Source of the DNA: Firmicutes bacterium UBA5499
GTDB lineage: Bacteria; Bacillota; DTU084
Direction: 5' to 3'
NCBI GenBank assembly: GCA_002426275.1
Contig: DIPB01000018.1
Coordinates: 7,247 to 22,571 of the forward strand
Length of the DNA: 15,325 bases
The notes beneath the pieces were generated by a model that was not told the origin of the DNA, searched no databases, and worked only from the letters and a program-made list of their open reading frames with translations. Every line of letters starts with the position of its first letter. Position 1 is the stretch's first letter. Made by a program: the position numbers and the translations under genes. This document shows, piece after piece, positions 8,160 to 14,526 of this stretch.

Positions 8160-8837
8160 ATGAAAAAACGGTATTTGGTGATCTCAGTGTTATTGGCATG
8201 TCTGTTGATTGGAGCGGGAGCGTTCGCAGAGACTGCTTCCTTCAGGCTTGGCGCTGGCGCAGTGGGCAGCAAAGCCACATTTGAAGACGATCGTGTGTCT
8301 ACCGCTTTGGGCTATGAGCTGACGGGGAAACTTTGGTTCGAGCAGCTGCCGCAGCTGACCGTCACCGGCGCTTACTCTAGCCAGGACGGCAAAGGCAAGA
8401 TCGGCGATACTGAATTGGATCTGGGAACGCTGACGTCTTTTTCGCTTGACGCAGAGTACAGGGTATATAACGAGACAAATTACGGTTTCGCTCTCAACGC
8501 CGGCTGGCTGAACAGCGGAGTCACTGCGCCGACTGAAGATGCGGAGCGGGAAGCTTCCAACTTCCTGTCCGTAGGCGGAAGCGGGAACTACGTGCTGACA
8601 GAGGGACTGCAGGCTGTGGCAGGCGCGAACTACGTCTTCAACAACCTGACCAAAAAGGACGACGAGGAGGAAGACGTCGCTGCTATCAACACTAAGCTTG
8701 GGCTCGAATACGAGTTCGCCCAGGTTCCCGGACTGCAGGCAGGCGCCTATTTCACGGCGGCAAAGAGCGCTACTGACGATGAGGAGCCTGTACAGTATGG
8801 ATTTAATCTGGGCGCCAGCTATGCGCTCTCTTTCTAA
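8160..8837 (+). CDS. Secreted small outer-membrane beta-barrel-like protein
   Basis: A 225-residue protein with a clear Sec signal peptide: positive start MKKR, hydrophobic stretch to residue 20 and probable cleavage after AFA (residue 23). The mature part is a series of short alternating strands rich in Gly, Tyr and aromatic residues (LGYELTGKLWF, FSLDAEYRVY, YGFALNAGW, NYVLTEGLQAVAGANYVF, TKLGLEYEFA, GLQAGAYFTAA, YGFNLGASYALSF). Acidic turns such as KKDDEEED separate them, and the chain ends in Phe. That is the pattern of 8- to 10-stranded outer-membrane barrels recognised by the BAM machinery. I do not recognise a specific family or ligand. AAGGGAG (8145-8151) precedes the ATG by 8 bases. 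It appears monocistronic, with its own strong terminator. The alternative, a surface-exposed beta-sheet protein of a monoderm cell, is less likely given the C-terminal Phe strand. Confidence 0.75.
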   Translation: MKKRYLVISVLLACLLIGAGAFAETASFRLGAGAVGSKATFEDDRVSTALGYELTGKLWFEQLPQLTVTGAYSSQDGKGKIGDTELDLGTLTSFSLDAEYRVYNETNYGFALNAGWLNSGVTAPTEDAEREASNFLSVGGSGNYVLTEGLQAVAGANYVFNNLTKKDDEEEDVAAINTKLGLEYEFAQVPGLQAGAYFTAAKSATDDEEPVQYGFNLGASYALSF

Positions 8838-8860
8838 GACAGAATAAAGACGATCCGCGG

Positions 8861-8885
8861 CCGCCCGGGTATCCCGGGCGGTTTT
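8861..8885 (+). terminator. Strong rho-independent terminator of the beta-barrel gene
   Basis: Perfect 9-bp stem CCGCCCGGG (8861-8869) / CCCGGGCGG (8873-8881) with a three-base loop, followed by TTTT. It starts 23 bases after the stop codon. Confidence 0.92.
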
Positions 8886-9483
8886 GCGTTGGACGACGAA
8901 TCGGAACCACTGCGGTAAGGTGGCGATACGCCTTAAGAGGATGTGCGGTCGGTCTTTCTCATCGCATGGTCGGATGATCTATTTTAAGTCAGCGGAACGC
9001 GAAAATCTCCTGCAGTCATTGAAACTGCAGGAGATTTTTTCAAGATAGGAAACTGAAAAAGGAAAATTCAGGTAGGGGAGAAAGGGTGAAGGAATAACAA
9101 AATTCAGGAGCTTGGTAGAATTGCGGGAGATTTGGGTTTCACAGCTTATAAACGAGATAAATGTTTGTGGAGAATAAAAAGCAATTGCAGCTGGAGCTGT
9201 TCGATGTAACTGATGGCTCCTAGGCTGCCGGGGATTTTGCACAGAGTTTGTGAGTAAGAGGTCGGTTAGAATTAAGCGTATACCTGCTCTTGGTGGTCCT
9301 TTGGGCAGGTGGGACTTATCGGATCTTTATGAAGCTCTCTGCAGTGATTAGGGATTTAGGCGGCAAATGTGCAGGGCCTCATAATTGGTTGAAACCGTAA
9401 TTGGACGTTCTCCGGGAGAGAAGGCTCCATTTTTTCTATGCAGCTGAGGATTTTTTCGGGTTTGAATGAGAAGAGCCGGAAAG
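8886..9483. other. Intergenic region of about 600 bases without a supported gene
   Basis: Lies between the terminator of the beta-barrel gene (+) and the end of the iron operon (-). Open frames here are short and cross a hairpin, so none is called. Visible contents are a GGTCGG direct repeat about 20 bases apart (near 8948 and 8968), the long terminator-like hairpin at 9002-9040, and an AT-richer stretch from 9041 to 9480 with scattered stops in all frames. It may hold a small RNA or a decayed gene. I see no tRNA-like fold and no repeat array. Confidence 0.5.
9002..9040. terminator. Orphan, possibly bidirectional intrinsic terminator
   Basis: A 14-bp perfect stem, AAAATCTCCTGCAG (9002-9015) with CTGCAGGAGATTTT (9025-9038), a 9-base loop and a run of six T on the + strand. 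The - strand also ends in TTTTC after the stem, so it could stop transcripts from either side, including read-through from the iron operon. Confidence 0.75.
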
Positions 9484-9624
9484 CTATTTTATTTTTTTGC
9501 ATTTAGTTTTATCAGCGCAACCCGGACAGCCCGCACATTTGCCTTCCTTGGCTTCTTTGGTTACCGCCTTGAAAACGAACCAGGCGGCTGTCAGTCCTAT
9601 GAGCGCTAGCAAGAACAGTTCCAC
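9484..9624 (-). CDS. FeoB-associated Cys-rich membrane protein
   Basis: A 46-residue protein: an N-terminal membrane helix (VELFLLALIGLTAAWFVF) and a short cytoplasmic tail KCAGCPGCADKTKCKK with Cys30, Cys33, Cys36 and Cys42. This is the known layout of the small Cys-rich proteins found next to feoB in Firmicutes. They are thought to assist ferrous iron transport, perhaps by handling metal at the pore, but no mechanism is established. Start GTG at 9624 has TAAGGAGG 8 bases upstream. The gene begins 13 bases after the feoB stop, so it is the last gene of the feo operon. The ATG at 9632 is in another frame. Confidence 0.9.
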   Translation of the reverse strand: MELFLLALIGLTAAWFVFKAVTKEAKEGKCAGCPGCADKTKCKKIK

Positions 9625-9637
9625 TTTTCATTCCTCC

Positions 9638-9652
9638 TTAGGCAAAGCCTAA
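9638..9652 (-). repeat. Small hairpin over the feoB stop codon
   Basis: TTAGGC-TTT-GCCTAA, perfect 6-bp arms, formed by the last codons and the stop of feoB and abutting the ribosome binding site of the Cys-rich gene. It could tune translation of the last gene. It lacks a T-run, so it is not a terminator. Confidence 0.4.
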
Positions 9653-11650
9653 AAAGCTGCCTAGCTGATAGATGAGCGTGGCGACAGTCCAGCCTAAGAG
9701 CAGGCTATATCCTATCGCGAAGAGCGTCCAGGGCCAGGAATTGGTTTCCCTTCTGATGGCGCCGATCGTGGCCACGCAGGGAATGTACAGCAGGTTCATG
9801 GCCATAAAGGCATAAGCTGCCAGAGGCGTCCAGTTGCCGGCGATCTGTTCCGTGAGGGCGGCCTCTTCCACACCGTGAACCAAGCCCAGCGTGCTCACCA
9901 CCAGCTCCTTGGCGATCACCCCGAACAGCAGCGCCACAGCCGCCTGCCAGTTGCCGAAGCCCGCGGGCTCAAGCAGCGGCGCGATCATTGAACCTATTCT
10001 GCCCAACAAGCTCTCGCGGCTGGCGTAGGCCACGCCCACGGGAACATTGGCCAAGACCCAAATCAAAACCACGGCTGAAAAGATGATGGTGCTTGCCCGC
10101 TGCAGGAAGGCGGCCACCCGCTCCCAAGTGTGAAGCAACGTGCTCTTCAGGCTGGGGATTCTGTAAGGCGGCAGCTCCAACACAAAGGGAGCCGCCGCAC
10201 CTTTGAAAAGAAATTTCCTGAAGATCGTGCCCATCAGAATGGCTAAGACAAGTCCCAAAACATATAAGCTGAAGACCACCATTCCTTGTTTGGCGCTGAA
10301 CAAAGCGCCAGTGAACAGCAGATAAATGGGAAGCCTGCCGCTGCAGGAGATCAAAGGATTAATGAAAATCGTGATCATGCGATCCCGTTTGCTCTCTAAA
10401 GTCCTGGTGGCCATAATCCCGGGTACGTTACAGCCGAAGCCGATTAACAGCGGCAGGAATGACTTGCCGTGCAGGCCCAAAGCGCGCATCAGCCGATCCA
10501 TAATGAAGGCCGCCCTGGCCAGATAACCGCTGTCCTCCAGCAGCGAAATGGCAAAAAACAGCAGCGCCAGATTGGGAATGAAGACCAAGACCGAGCCTAC
10601 GCCGCCGATGATGCCGTCTTTGATAAAAGAGATGATCAGCCTCGAGGCGCCGGCATTTTCCAGGATTGTCCCCAAGCTGTCGCCCAGGTGTTTGAATAGC
10701 TGATCGATCAGATCTACCATAGGCGCGCCTAATTTAAAAGTGAATTGGAAGATGCACCACATCAGCAAGATAAAGATGGGAATGCCGAAAAAGCGGCTGG
10801 TGACGATGCCGTCGATTCTGTCCGAAACCGAAAGTCCGGGGTTTGCCTGCTGGTGGAGAGCCTTTTTCACAACTTCGCCGATGAAGTCATAACGGCGGTC
10901 TGCGAAAAAAGAAGGTAAATCGGAGCTTAATTTTTTCAGCCTGCCAAGAGCTTTCTCCCTGAAGGCGAAGAGCTTTTTGGAATTGGGAAGCTGTGAGGCG
11001 ATCTGCCGAAGGCTTGAGCCTTCCAGCAGCTTCACAGCTAAAACCCGCGGGTCCAGACCGCTTTCTGCGGGGTTGATTTCCTGGGCTAAGGCTCTGATTT
11101 CTCGCTCAAGCTCAGGGCCATAGTCGATCAGCTGCGGGCGCTTGGGATTGTTGGCAGCGGAGACCGAGGCTTCAATCAGCTCGGCCATTCCTTTGCCCCG
11201 GGAAGCGACAGTGGGGATTACCTTGGCGCCTAAGATTTCAGAGAGCTTGGGAATGTCGATTTGGATGCCGTCTCTTGCCAGCTCGTCGCTCATATTCAGG
11301 GCGACCACAAAAGGGATTCCCATTTCCATAATTTGAGTGGTCAGATAAAGGTTGCGCACCAGATTAGTGCTGTCCACAACGTTGATGATCACATCCGGTT
11401 TGCCGAACAAGATGAAATCGCTGGCAACAGCTTCGTCTTCGGAGTAAGCGCCCAGACTGTATGTCCCGGGCAAATCGATGATCCTCAAGGTGAAGTTTTC
11501 ATAAGTAACAGAGCCCTCTTTTTTCTCTACAGTCACGCCCGGCCAGTTTCCTACATGCTGCCTGGCGCCTGTGAGATTGTTGAAAACTGACGTTTTTCCG
11601 GAATTCGGATTGCCTGCTAACGCAACTACGAGCTCTTGCGCATTTTTCAC
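9638..11650 (-). CDS. feoB: FeoB ferrous iron transporter
   Basis: Cytoplasmic-membrane Fe(II) importer with an N-terminal G domain. Visible motifs: G1 GNPNSGKT (13-20), switch region GVTVEKKEG, G3 DLPG (59-62), G4 NMSD (119-122), then a helical spacer and a membrane part with two repeated gate motifs. The Cys motifs of the family are present in GFGCNVPGIMATR and INPLISCSGRLPIY, and FGVIAKELVVSTLG near the end is also conserved. Length is about 670 residues, complete. Start: GTG at 11650 has GAGGTG just upstream. The GTG at 11659 is part of that ribosome binding site. It lies 55 bases after feoA and 13 bases before the Cys-rich partner, so it is cotranscribed. Regulation is expected through the DtxR-like boxes described separately. 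Confidence 0.97.
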   Translation of the reverse strand: MKNAQELVVALAGNPNSGKTSVFNNLTGARQHVGNWPGVTVEKKEGSVTYENFTLRIIDLPGTYSLGAYSEDEAVASDFILFGKPDVIINVVDSTNLVRNLYLTTQIMEMGIPFVVALNMSDELARDGIQIDIPKLSEILGAKVIPTVASRGKGMAELIEASVSAANNPKRPQLIDYGPELEREIRALAQEINPAESGLDPRVLAVKLLEGSSLRQIASQLPNSKKLFAFREKALGRLKKLSSDLPSFFADRRYDFIGEVVKKALHQQANPGLSVSDRIDGIVTSRFFGIPIFILLMWCIFQFTFKLGAPMVDLIDQLFKHLGDSLGTILENAGASRLIISFIKDGIIGGVGSVLVFIPNLALLFFAISLLEDSGYLARAAFIMDRLMRALGLHGKSFLPLLIGFGCNVPGIMATRTLESKRDRMITIFINPLISCSGRLPIYLLFTGALFSAKQGMVVFSLYVLGLVLAILMGTIFRKFLFKGAAAPFVLELPPYRIPSLKSTLLHTWERVAAFLQRASTIIFSAVVLIWVLANVPVGVAYASRESLLGRIGSMIAPLLEPAGFGNWQAAVALLFGVIAKELVVSTLGLVHGVEEAALTEQIAGNWTPLAAYAFMAMNLLYIPCVATIGAIRRETNSWPWTLFAIGYSLLLGWTVATLIYQLGSFLGFA

Positions 11651-11666
11651 GGGTAGCACCTCACAA

Positions 11667-11676
11667 TTAGCCTAAC
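11667..11676. promoter_or_regulatory. DtxR-box-like core between feoA and feoB
   Basis: TTAGCCTAAC on the + strand (GTTAGGCTAA on the - strand) contains the palindrome TTAG-C-CTAA. GTTAGGCTAA matches the centre of the published DtxR/IdeR box TTAGGTTAGGCTAACCTAA. The outer arms are not conserved. It sits 16 bases upstream of feoB. No good promoter was found in this 55-base gap, so a role is uncertain. Confidence 0.4.
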
Positions 11677-11705
11677 ATACAGTTGGACGAAAAAGTTTCC
11701 GGAGT

Positions 11706-11948
11706 CTATCTGCCGTTCTCAGCCTGTTCCACCACGATCAATTGAGCTTCCTCTTTTCGCAAACCGAGACGATAGCCTTGCAAAGACAGTTTCATGGGAT
11801 CCCCCAAGGGAGCAAAGCCCATTACCGCCACCTCTGTCCCCACAGTGAGGCCCATCTCAATGAGCCTTCTGTGCAGAGGACCCGTGGCGTCAATTCTGGT
11901 TACTGTTCCGCGCTCTCCCCGCTGCATTTGCGATAGCGGTTTGGTCAT
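11706..11948 (-). CDS. feoA: FeoA ferrous iron transport accessory protein
   Basis: An 80-residue SH3-like cytoplasmic protein that works with FeoB. Characteristic parts are RGERGTVTRID near the start, RRLIEMGLTVGTEVAVMGFAPLGDPM in the middle and GYRLGLRKEEAQLIVV at the end. Start ATG 11948 (MTKPLSQM) is preceded by AAAGGAGG with 8-base spacing. A longer in-frame ORF from 11996 adds residues without a ribosome binding site. Its start lies inside the end of the regulator gene (59-base overlap), so translation is probably coupled to it. Confidence 0.95.
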   Translation of the reverse strand: MTKPLSQMQRGERGTVTRIDATGPLHRRLIEMGLTVGTEVAVMGFAPLGDPMKLSLQGYRLGLRKEEAQLIVVEQAENGR

Positions 11949-12342
11949 CTGAGCTTCCTCCTTTGCCGGCTGTCTCCGTTGCCAAAAAATCCACAAGTTT
12001 GTCCATGGTCTCGGGGCTGATGGTATGTTCCATGCGGCAAGCGTCCACTTCAGCCACGGCCGGATCTACGCCCAGGATCTCGGTGAGAAATTGCCGCAGC
12101 ATGTTATGGCGTCTGCGAACCTTCACCGCCTGCTCGTGTCCTCTTGCAGTAAGCGCGATCGGCCCGTAGCTTTCCTGCTCTACAAGGTCCAAATTTGTCA
12201 GTTTGTCTATGGATTGGGAAACGCTGGCCTTGGCAAGATTCAGCTTCCGCGCCAAATCTGTTACCCGCACAGAACTTCCCTGCTCTGAAAGCTCTAGGAT
12301 GGCTTCCAGATAATCCTGCAGCGAAGAAGACAAATTGATCAT
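11890..12342 (-). CDS. DtxR/MntR-family metal-dependent repressor of the feo operon
   Basis: A 150-residue repressor with an N-terminal winged helix (residues about 4-65: VTDLARKLNLAKASVSQSIDKL as recognition region) and the metal-binding dimerisation domain. It lacks the third SH3-like domain of corynebacterial DtxR, so it is MntR-sized. Candidate metal ligands are D10, E13, H79, C102, E105 and H106. The DACRMEHTIS segment corresponds to the Cys-Glu-His site of DtxR, while Asp10/Glu13 are as in MntR. Position in the feo operon suggests Fe(II) sensing, but Mn cannot be excluded. Start ATG 12342 (MINLSSSLQDYLEAIL) has GGAAGTG 7 bases upstream. The ORF extends to 12381 without signal. The last 20 or so residues overlap feoA and look unstructured. 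Confidence 0.9.
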   Translation of the reverse strand: MINLSSSLQDYLEAILELSEQGSSVRVTDLARKLNLAKASVSQSIDKLTNLDLVEQESYGPIALTARGHEQAVKVRRRHNMLRQFLTEILGVDPAVAEVDACRMEHTISPETMDKLVDFLATETAGKGGSSDDQTAIANAAGRARNSNQN

Positions 12343-12359
12343 TGTATTCACTTCCAGTG

Positions 12360-12379
12360 CAAAGTTAGTCTTACCTAAC
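12360..12379. promoter_or_regulatory. DtxR-type operator at the predicted start of feo transcription
   Basis: The - strand reads TTAGGTAAGACTAACTTTG, which by eye matches 14 of 19 positions of the DtxR/IdeR consensus TTAGGTTAGGCTAACCTAA. It holds the inverted repeat GTTAG-N6-CTAAC. It covers the expected transcription start (about 12379) of the regulator promoter, an ideal place for metal-dependent self-repression. Confidence 0.7.
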
Positions 12380-12385
12380 ATTTAT

Positions 12386-12415
12386 ATTTTAGTAGTGCAG
12401 GGGAGGGTTTGTCAA
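12386..12415 (-). promoter_or_regulatory. Sigma70-type promoter of the regulator-feoAB operon
   Basis: On the - strand a perfect TTGACA (12415-12410), an 18-base spacer and TAAAAT (12391-12386). The transcript would begin near 12379, about 37 bases before the regulator start. Confidence 0.7.
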
Positions 12416-12482
12416 GGGGAAAAAAACTTTTTTTGTAGGAAAGCAGGAAAGCGGCTGGCAAGACGGAATAGTTTAAATAAGT

Positions 12483-12505
12483 TTTGGTCTTATGGTAAGA
12501 CCAAA
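12483..12505. promoter_or_regulatory. FadR/PdhR-type operator palindrome upstream of the sialidase-like operon
   Basis: Perfect inverted repeat: TTTGGTCTTA (12483-12492), TGG, TAAGACCAAA (12496-12505). The right half contains TGGTAAGACCA (12493-12503), which matches the TGGTNNGACCA-type operator of FadR-subfamily GntR repressors such as PdhR. The left half, TGGTCTTATGG, is a near-match in reverse. It is followed 63 bases later by the first gene of an operon that ends in a FadR-subfamily repressor. An AT-rich TTTAAAT lies just upstream as a possible -10, but no good -35 was found. Confidence 0.75.
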
Positions 12506-12568
12506 GGAGGCGCTTTCAGACGAAAGCAAGCAGCGAGGCTCACAAAAATTGAAAGGTAGGCGTCTGTA

Positions 12569-13624
12569 ATGATTCGGAAGTTTTTGGTAAGCCGTCACCC
12601 GTCCCTTTATCAGGCCTGGCCAGATCTTGTGTTAACCGCCTCCGGCAAGCTGGTGGCCACCTTCATGCAATGCGTTCATCACAGCGATCGCTCATACACC
12701 GCCATCTGCCTCACGGAGAGCCTCGATCGAGGGCGCAGTTGGTCCGAACCGCGCAAACTAGCCCAGGCTCGGGGAGATACATATTGGAACTGCGCCAGGA
12801 TCTCCAAGCTTTCCTCAGGGCGCCTGGCGCTGGTCTGCGATCGAGTGCAAGCTGGCAGCCCTTCACCCCGGCAGGAGATCTTTTTGTGGTTCAGCGACGA
12901 TGAAGGCGCCAGCTGGCAGGGGCCGCTTCCTTCTCCGGCCAGGGGGATCGTTCCGGATAAATTGTTGGAACTGCCGGGCGGCCGCTGGCTTCTGGCTTGC
13001 CACAGAACCAGTCCCAGGCACGGTTTTCTGGAAGAGCTGGCGTGGCTTTCCGATGACGGCGGCAAGAGCTGGTCTGAGCCGCGGCTTTTAGCCGGCAAAG
13101 AAGGGCTGAACCTTTGCGAGGCGAGCGTCGTCCCCCTGCCGGACGGAACATTGGTCGGTTATCTCAGAGAGAATTCCGGCCAGGGCTGGGATGGGTTTAA
13201 GGCTATCTCCCGCGATGGCGGAGAGAGCTGGCAGGGCCCCTATCCGGTTCCTCTGCCAGGCTGTCACAGGCCGGTAGCGGGGATGGTGACGGACAGCCAG
13301 TTGCTGATCACCTACCGTTTCCTGCAGGGAGGAAAAGGCTGGCTGGGCAAATGGACGCAGAATTTTTTCGCGGCGCTGACAGATCTGGAATCTGCCAAAG
13401 CTGAAGAGCGCAGCCAGCAGTGGGCGCGGATCATGCCTTTGGATTATGACCGAAGTCCCGTCTCGGACCTCGGCTATTCAGGCTGGGCGCTTTTCCCAGA
13501 CGGAGAGATCTATGTGGTAAACTACATCGTCGACGATTGGCCCCGGGCCCAAATCCGCGGCTACAGCCTGAGCTTGGAAGACTTTTCTTTGCCGAGCAGT
13601 AATGGAGGAGGAGAAAATGCTTAA
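12569..13624 (+). CDS. Cytoplasmic BNR/Asp-box sialidase-like beta-propeller protein
   Basis: A 351-residue six-bladed beta-propeller of the sialidase superfamily. Four Asp boxes (SxDxGxSW) are visible: 51-58, 109-116, 161-168 and 214-221. Candidate active-site residues by position are E184 (CEASVVPLPDGTL), R200, R250 and Y303 (LGYSGWALFPDGEIYVV). The N-terminal (F/Y)RIP motif that carries the first catalytic arginine of true sialidases is not seen; YQAWPDLVLTASGKL stands in its place. There is no signal peptide, so it acts inside the cell, on an imported sugar or glycoside. Being paired with an aldolase of the N-acetylneuraminate lyase superfamily suggests a role in sialic-acid or other acidic-sugar use, but the substrate may not be a sialoside. 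The start at ATG 12569 has only a weak upstream purine stretch. Its end overlaps the next start by 8 bases. Confidence 0.8.
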   Translation: MIRKFLVSRHPSLYQAWPDLVLTASGKLVATFMQCVHHSDRSYTAICLTESLDRGRSWSEPRKLAQARGDTYWNCARISKLSSGRLALVCDRVQAGSPSPRQEIFLWFSDDEGASWQGPLPSPARGIVPDKLLELPGGRWLLACHRTSPRHGFLEELAWLSDDGGKSWSEPRLLAGKEGLNLCEASVVPLPDGTLVGYLRENSGQGWDGFKAISRDGGESWQGPYPVPLPGCHRPVAGMVTDSQLLITYRFLQGGKGWLGKWTQNFFAALTDLESAKAEERSQQWARIMPLDYDRSPVSDLGYSGWALFPDGEIYVVNYIVDDWPRAQIRGYSLSLEDFSLPSSNGGGENA

Positions 13625-14525
13625 GTTAAAAGGGATTATCCCGCCGATGCTCACACCTTTGGATCAGGAAAAGAGAGTGGATGAGGACTCAACCAGAAGA
13701 CTGGTGAATTTCATGCTGCGCTCGGGAGTGGACGGGCTCTTTATTTTGGGCACCATGGGAGAAGGTCTGGCCTTGGCTGCAAAAGAGAGATATCGCTTGA
13801 CGGAGATCGTGCGAGACGAGGTCCGGGGAAGATGTCCTGTGCTGGTGGGCGTCAGCGATACGGCATTGGAGCAGACGTTGGACAATGTCAGGGCCTCGGA
13901 GCGGCTGGGGGCCGACGCGTTGGTTGTCTTGCCTCCCTTTTTCAAGCTGCTTTCCGCAGACGATATTTTGGAGTTTTACTCTAAAGTGGCAGCCGCCGCT
14001 TCCTTGCCTTTGGTAATCTATAGTCACCCTGCACTCACGGGCAATAAAATTCCCCTGCCTGTGATGAAGAGACTGATGGCAGAGCCGAAGTTTGTGGGAG
14101 TTAAGGATTCGTCGGGGGACTTTGCTTATTTTTCATCCCTCTTAGCGCTGCGGGATGAACGGAAAGATTTCGCCGTGCTGGAGGGAGATGAGACTGCTCT
14201 TGCGCCAGCGCTCCTGAGCGGCGCCGATGGAATAGTTCCGGGTATAGGCTCCTTGGCGGCGAGGTTTTTCAAGCGGCTCTCCGCCGCGTCTGAGGCGGGA
14301 GACAAGCGGCAGGCTCTGGCGCTGCAGCTGGAATTGAACCGCCTCCGCGATGGAATCTACGGTCCGGATGTTTCAGACTGGCTCAGCGGACACAAGGAAG
14401 CCCTGGTCTATTTGGGGATTTTGGCGCATCCGGATACTGTTTACTATCAGCCGCTCTCCGCAGAGAAAAAAGCCAGGGTGCACGAGACTGTGGAGCGGTG
14501 GAAAAATTATTTGCTGGGAGATTGA
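13617..14525 (+). CDS. Dihydrodipicolinate synthase / N-acetylneuraminate lyase family aldolase
   Basis: A 302-residue class I (Schiff-base) TIM-barrel aldolase. Visible: GTMGEG (in the place of the GTTGE pyruvate-binding loop), Y135 in VIYSHPALTG (the usual Tyr of YNxP) and the Schiff-base lysine K163 in VGVKDSSGD. GADGIVPGIGSLAA is the late conserved block. Family members cleave or form pyruvate-containing sugar acids (N-acetylneuraminate, 2-keto-3-deoxy acids) or make dihydrodipicolinate. The PALTG part resembles lyases, while KDSSGD is seen in DHDPS and keto-deoxy-acid aldolases. With a sialidase-like neighbour and a GntR repressor a catabolic role is more likely than lysine biosynthesis. 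Start ATG 13617 has GGAGGAGG 5-7 bases upstream; the ATG at 13602 precedes that site. One base separates its stop from the repressor start. Confidence 0.92.
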   Translation: MLKLKGIIPPMLTPLDQEKRVDEDSTRRLVNFMLRSGVDGLFILGTMGEGLALAAKERYRLTEIVRDEVRGRCPVLVGVSDTALEQTLDNVRASERLGADALVVLPPFFKLLSADDILEFYSKVAAAASLPLVIYSHPALTGNKIPLPVMKRLMAEPKFVGVKDSSGDFAYFSSLLALRDERKDFAVLEGDETALAPALLSGADGIVPGIGSLAARFFKRLSAASEAGDKRQALALQLELNRLRDGIYGPDVSDWLSGHKEALVYLGILAHPDTVYYQPLSAEKKARVHETVERWKNYLLGD

Positions 14526-14526
14526 A

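Noticed and set aside
8193..8204. LLAC in the signal peptide as a lipoprotein lipobox
   Set aside because: The Cys is at residue 14, too early, and the hydrophobic stretch continues past it to a standard AFA cleavage site.
8979..9242. 87-codon open frame on the - strand in the intergenic region
   Set aside because: It reads straight through the long terminator hairpin, has no ribosome binding site and gives a composition unlike any protein family I know.
9405..9440. TTCTC-CGGGA-GAGAA followed by a T-run as a terminator
   Set aside because: The stem is only 5 bp and is separated from the T-run by several bases; too weak to call.
12483..12505. Palindrome as an intrinsic terminator
   Set aside because: It is followed by GGAGGCG rather than a T-run, and its core fits a GntR operator.
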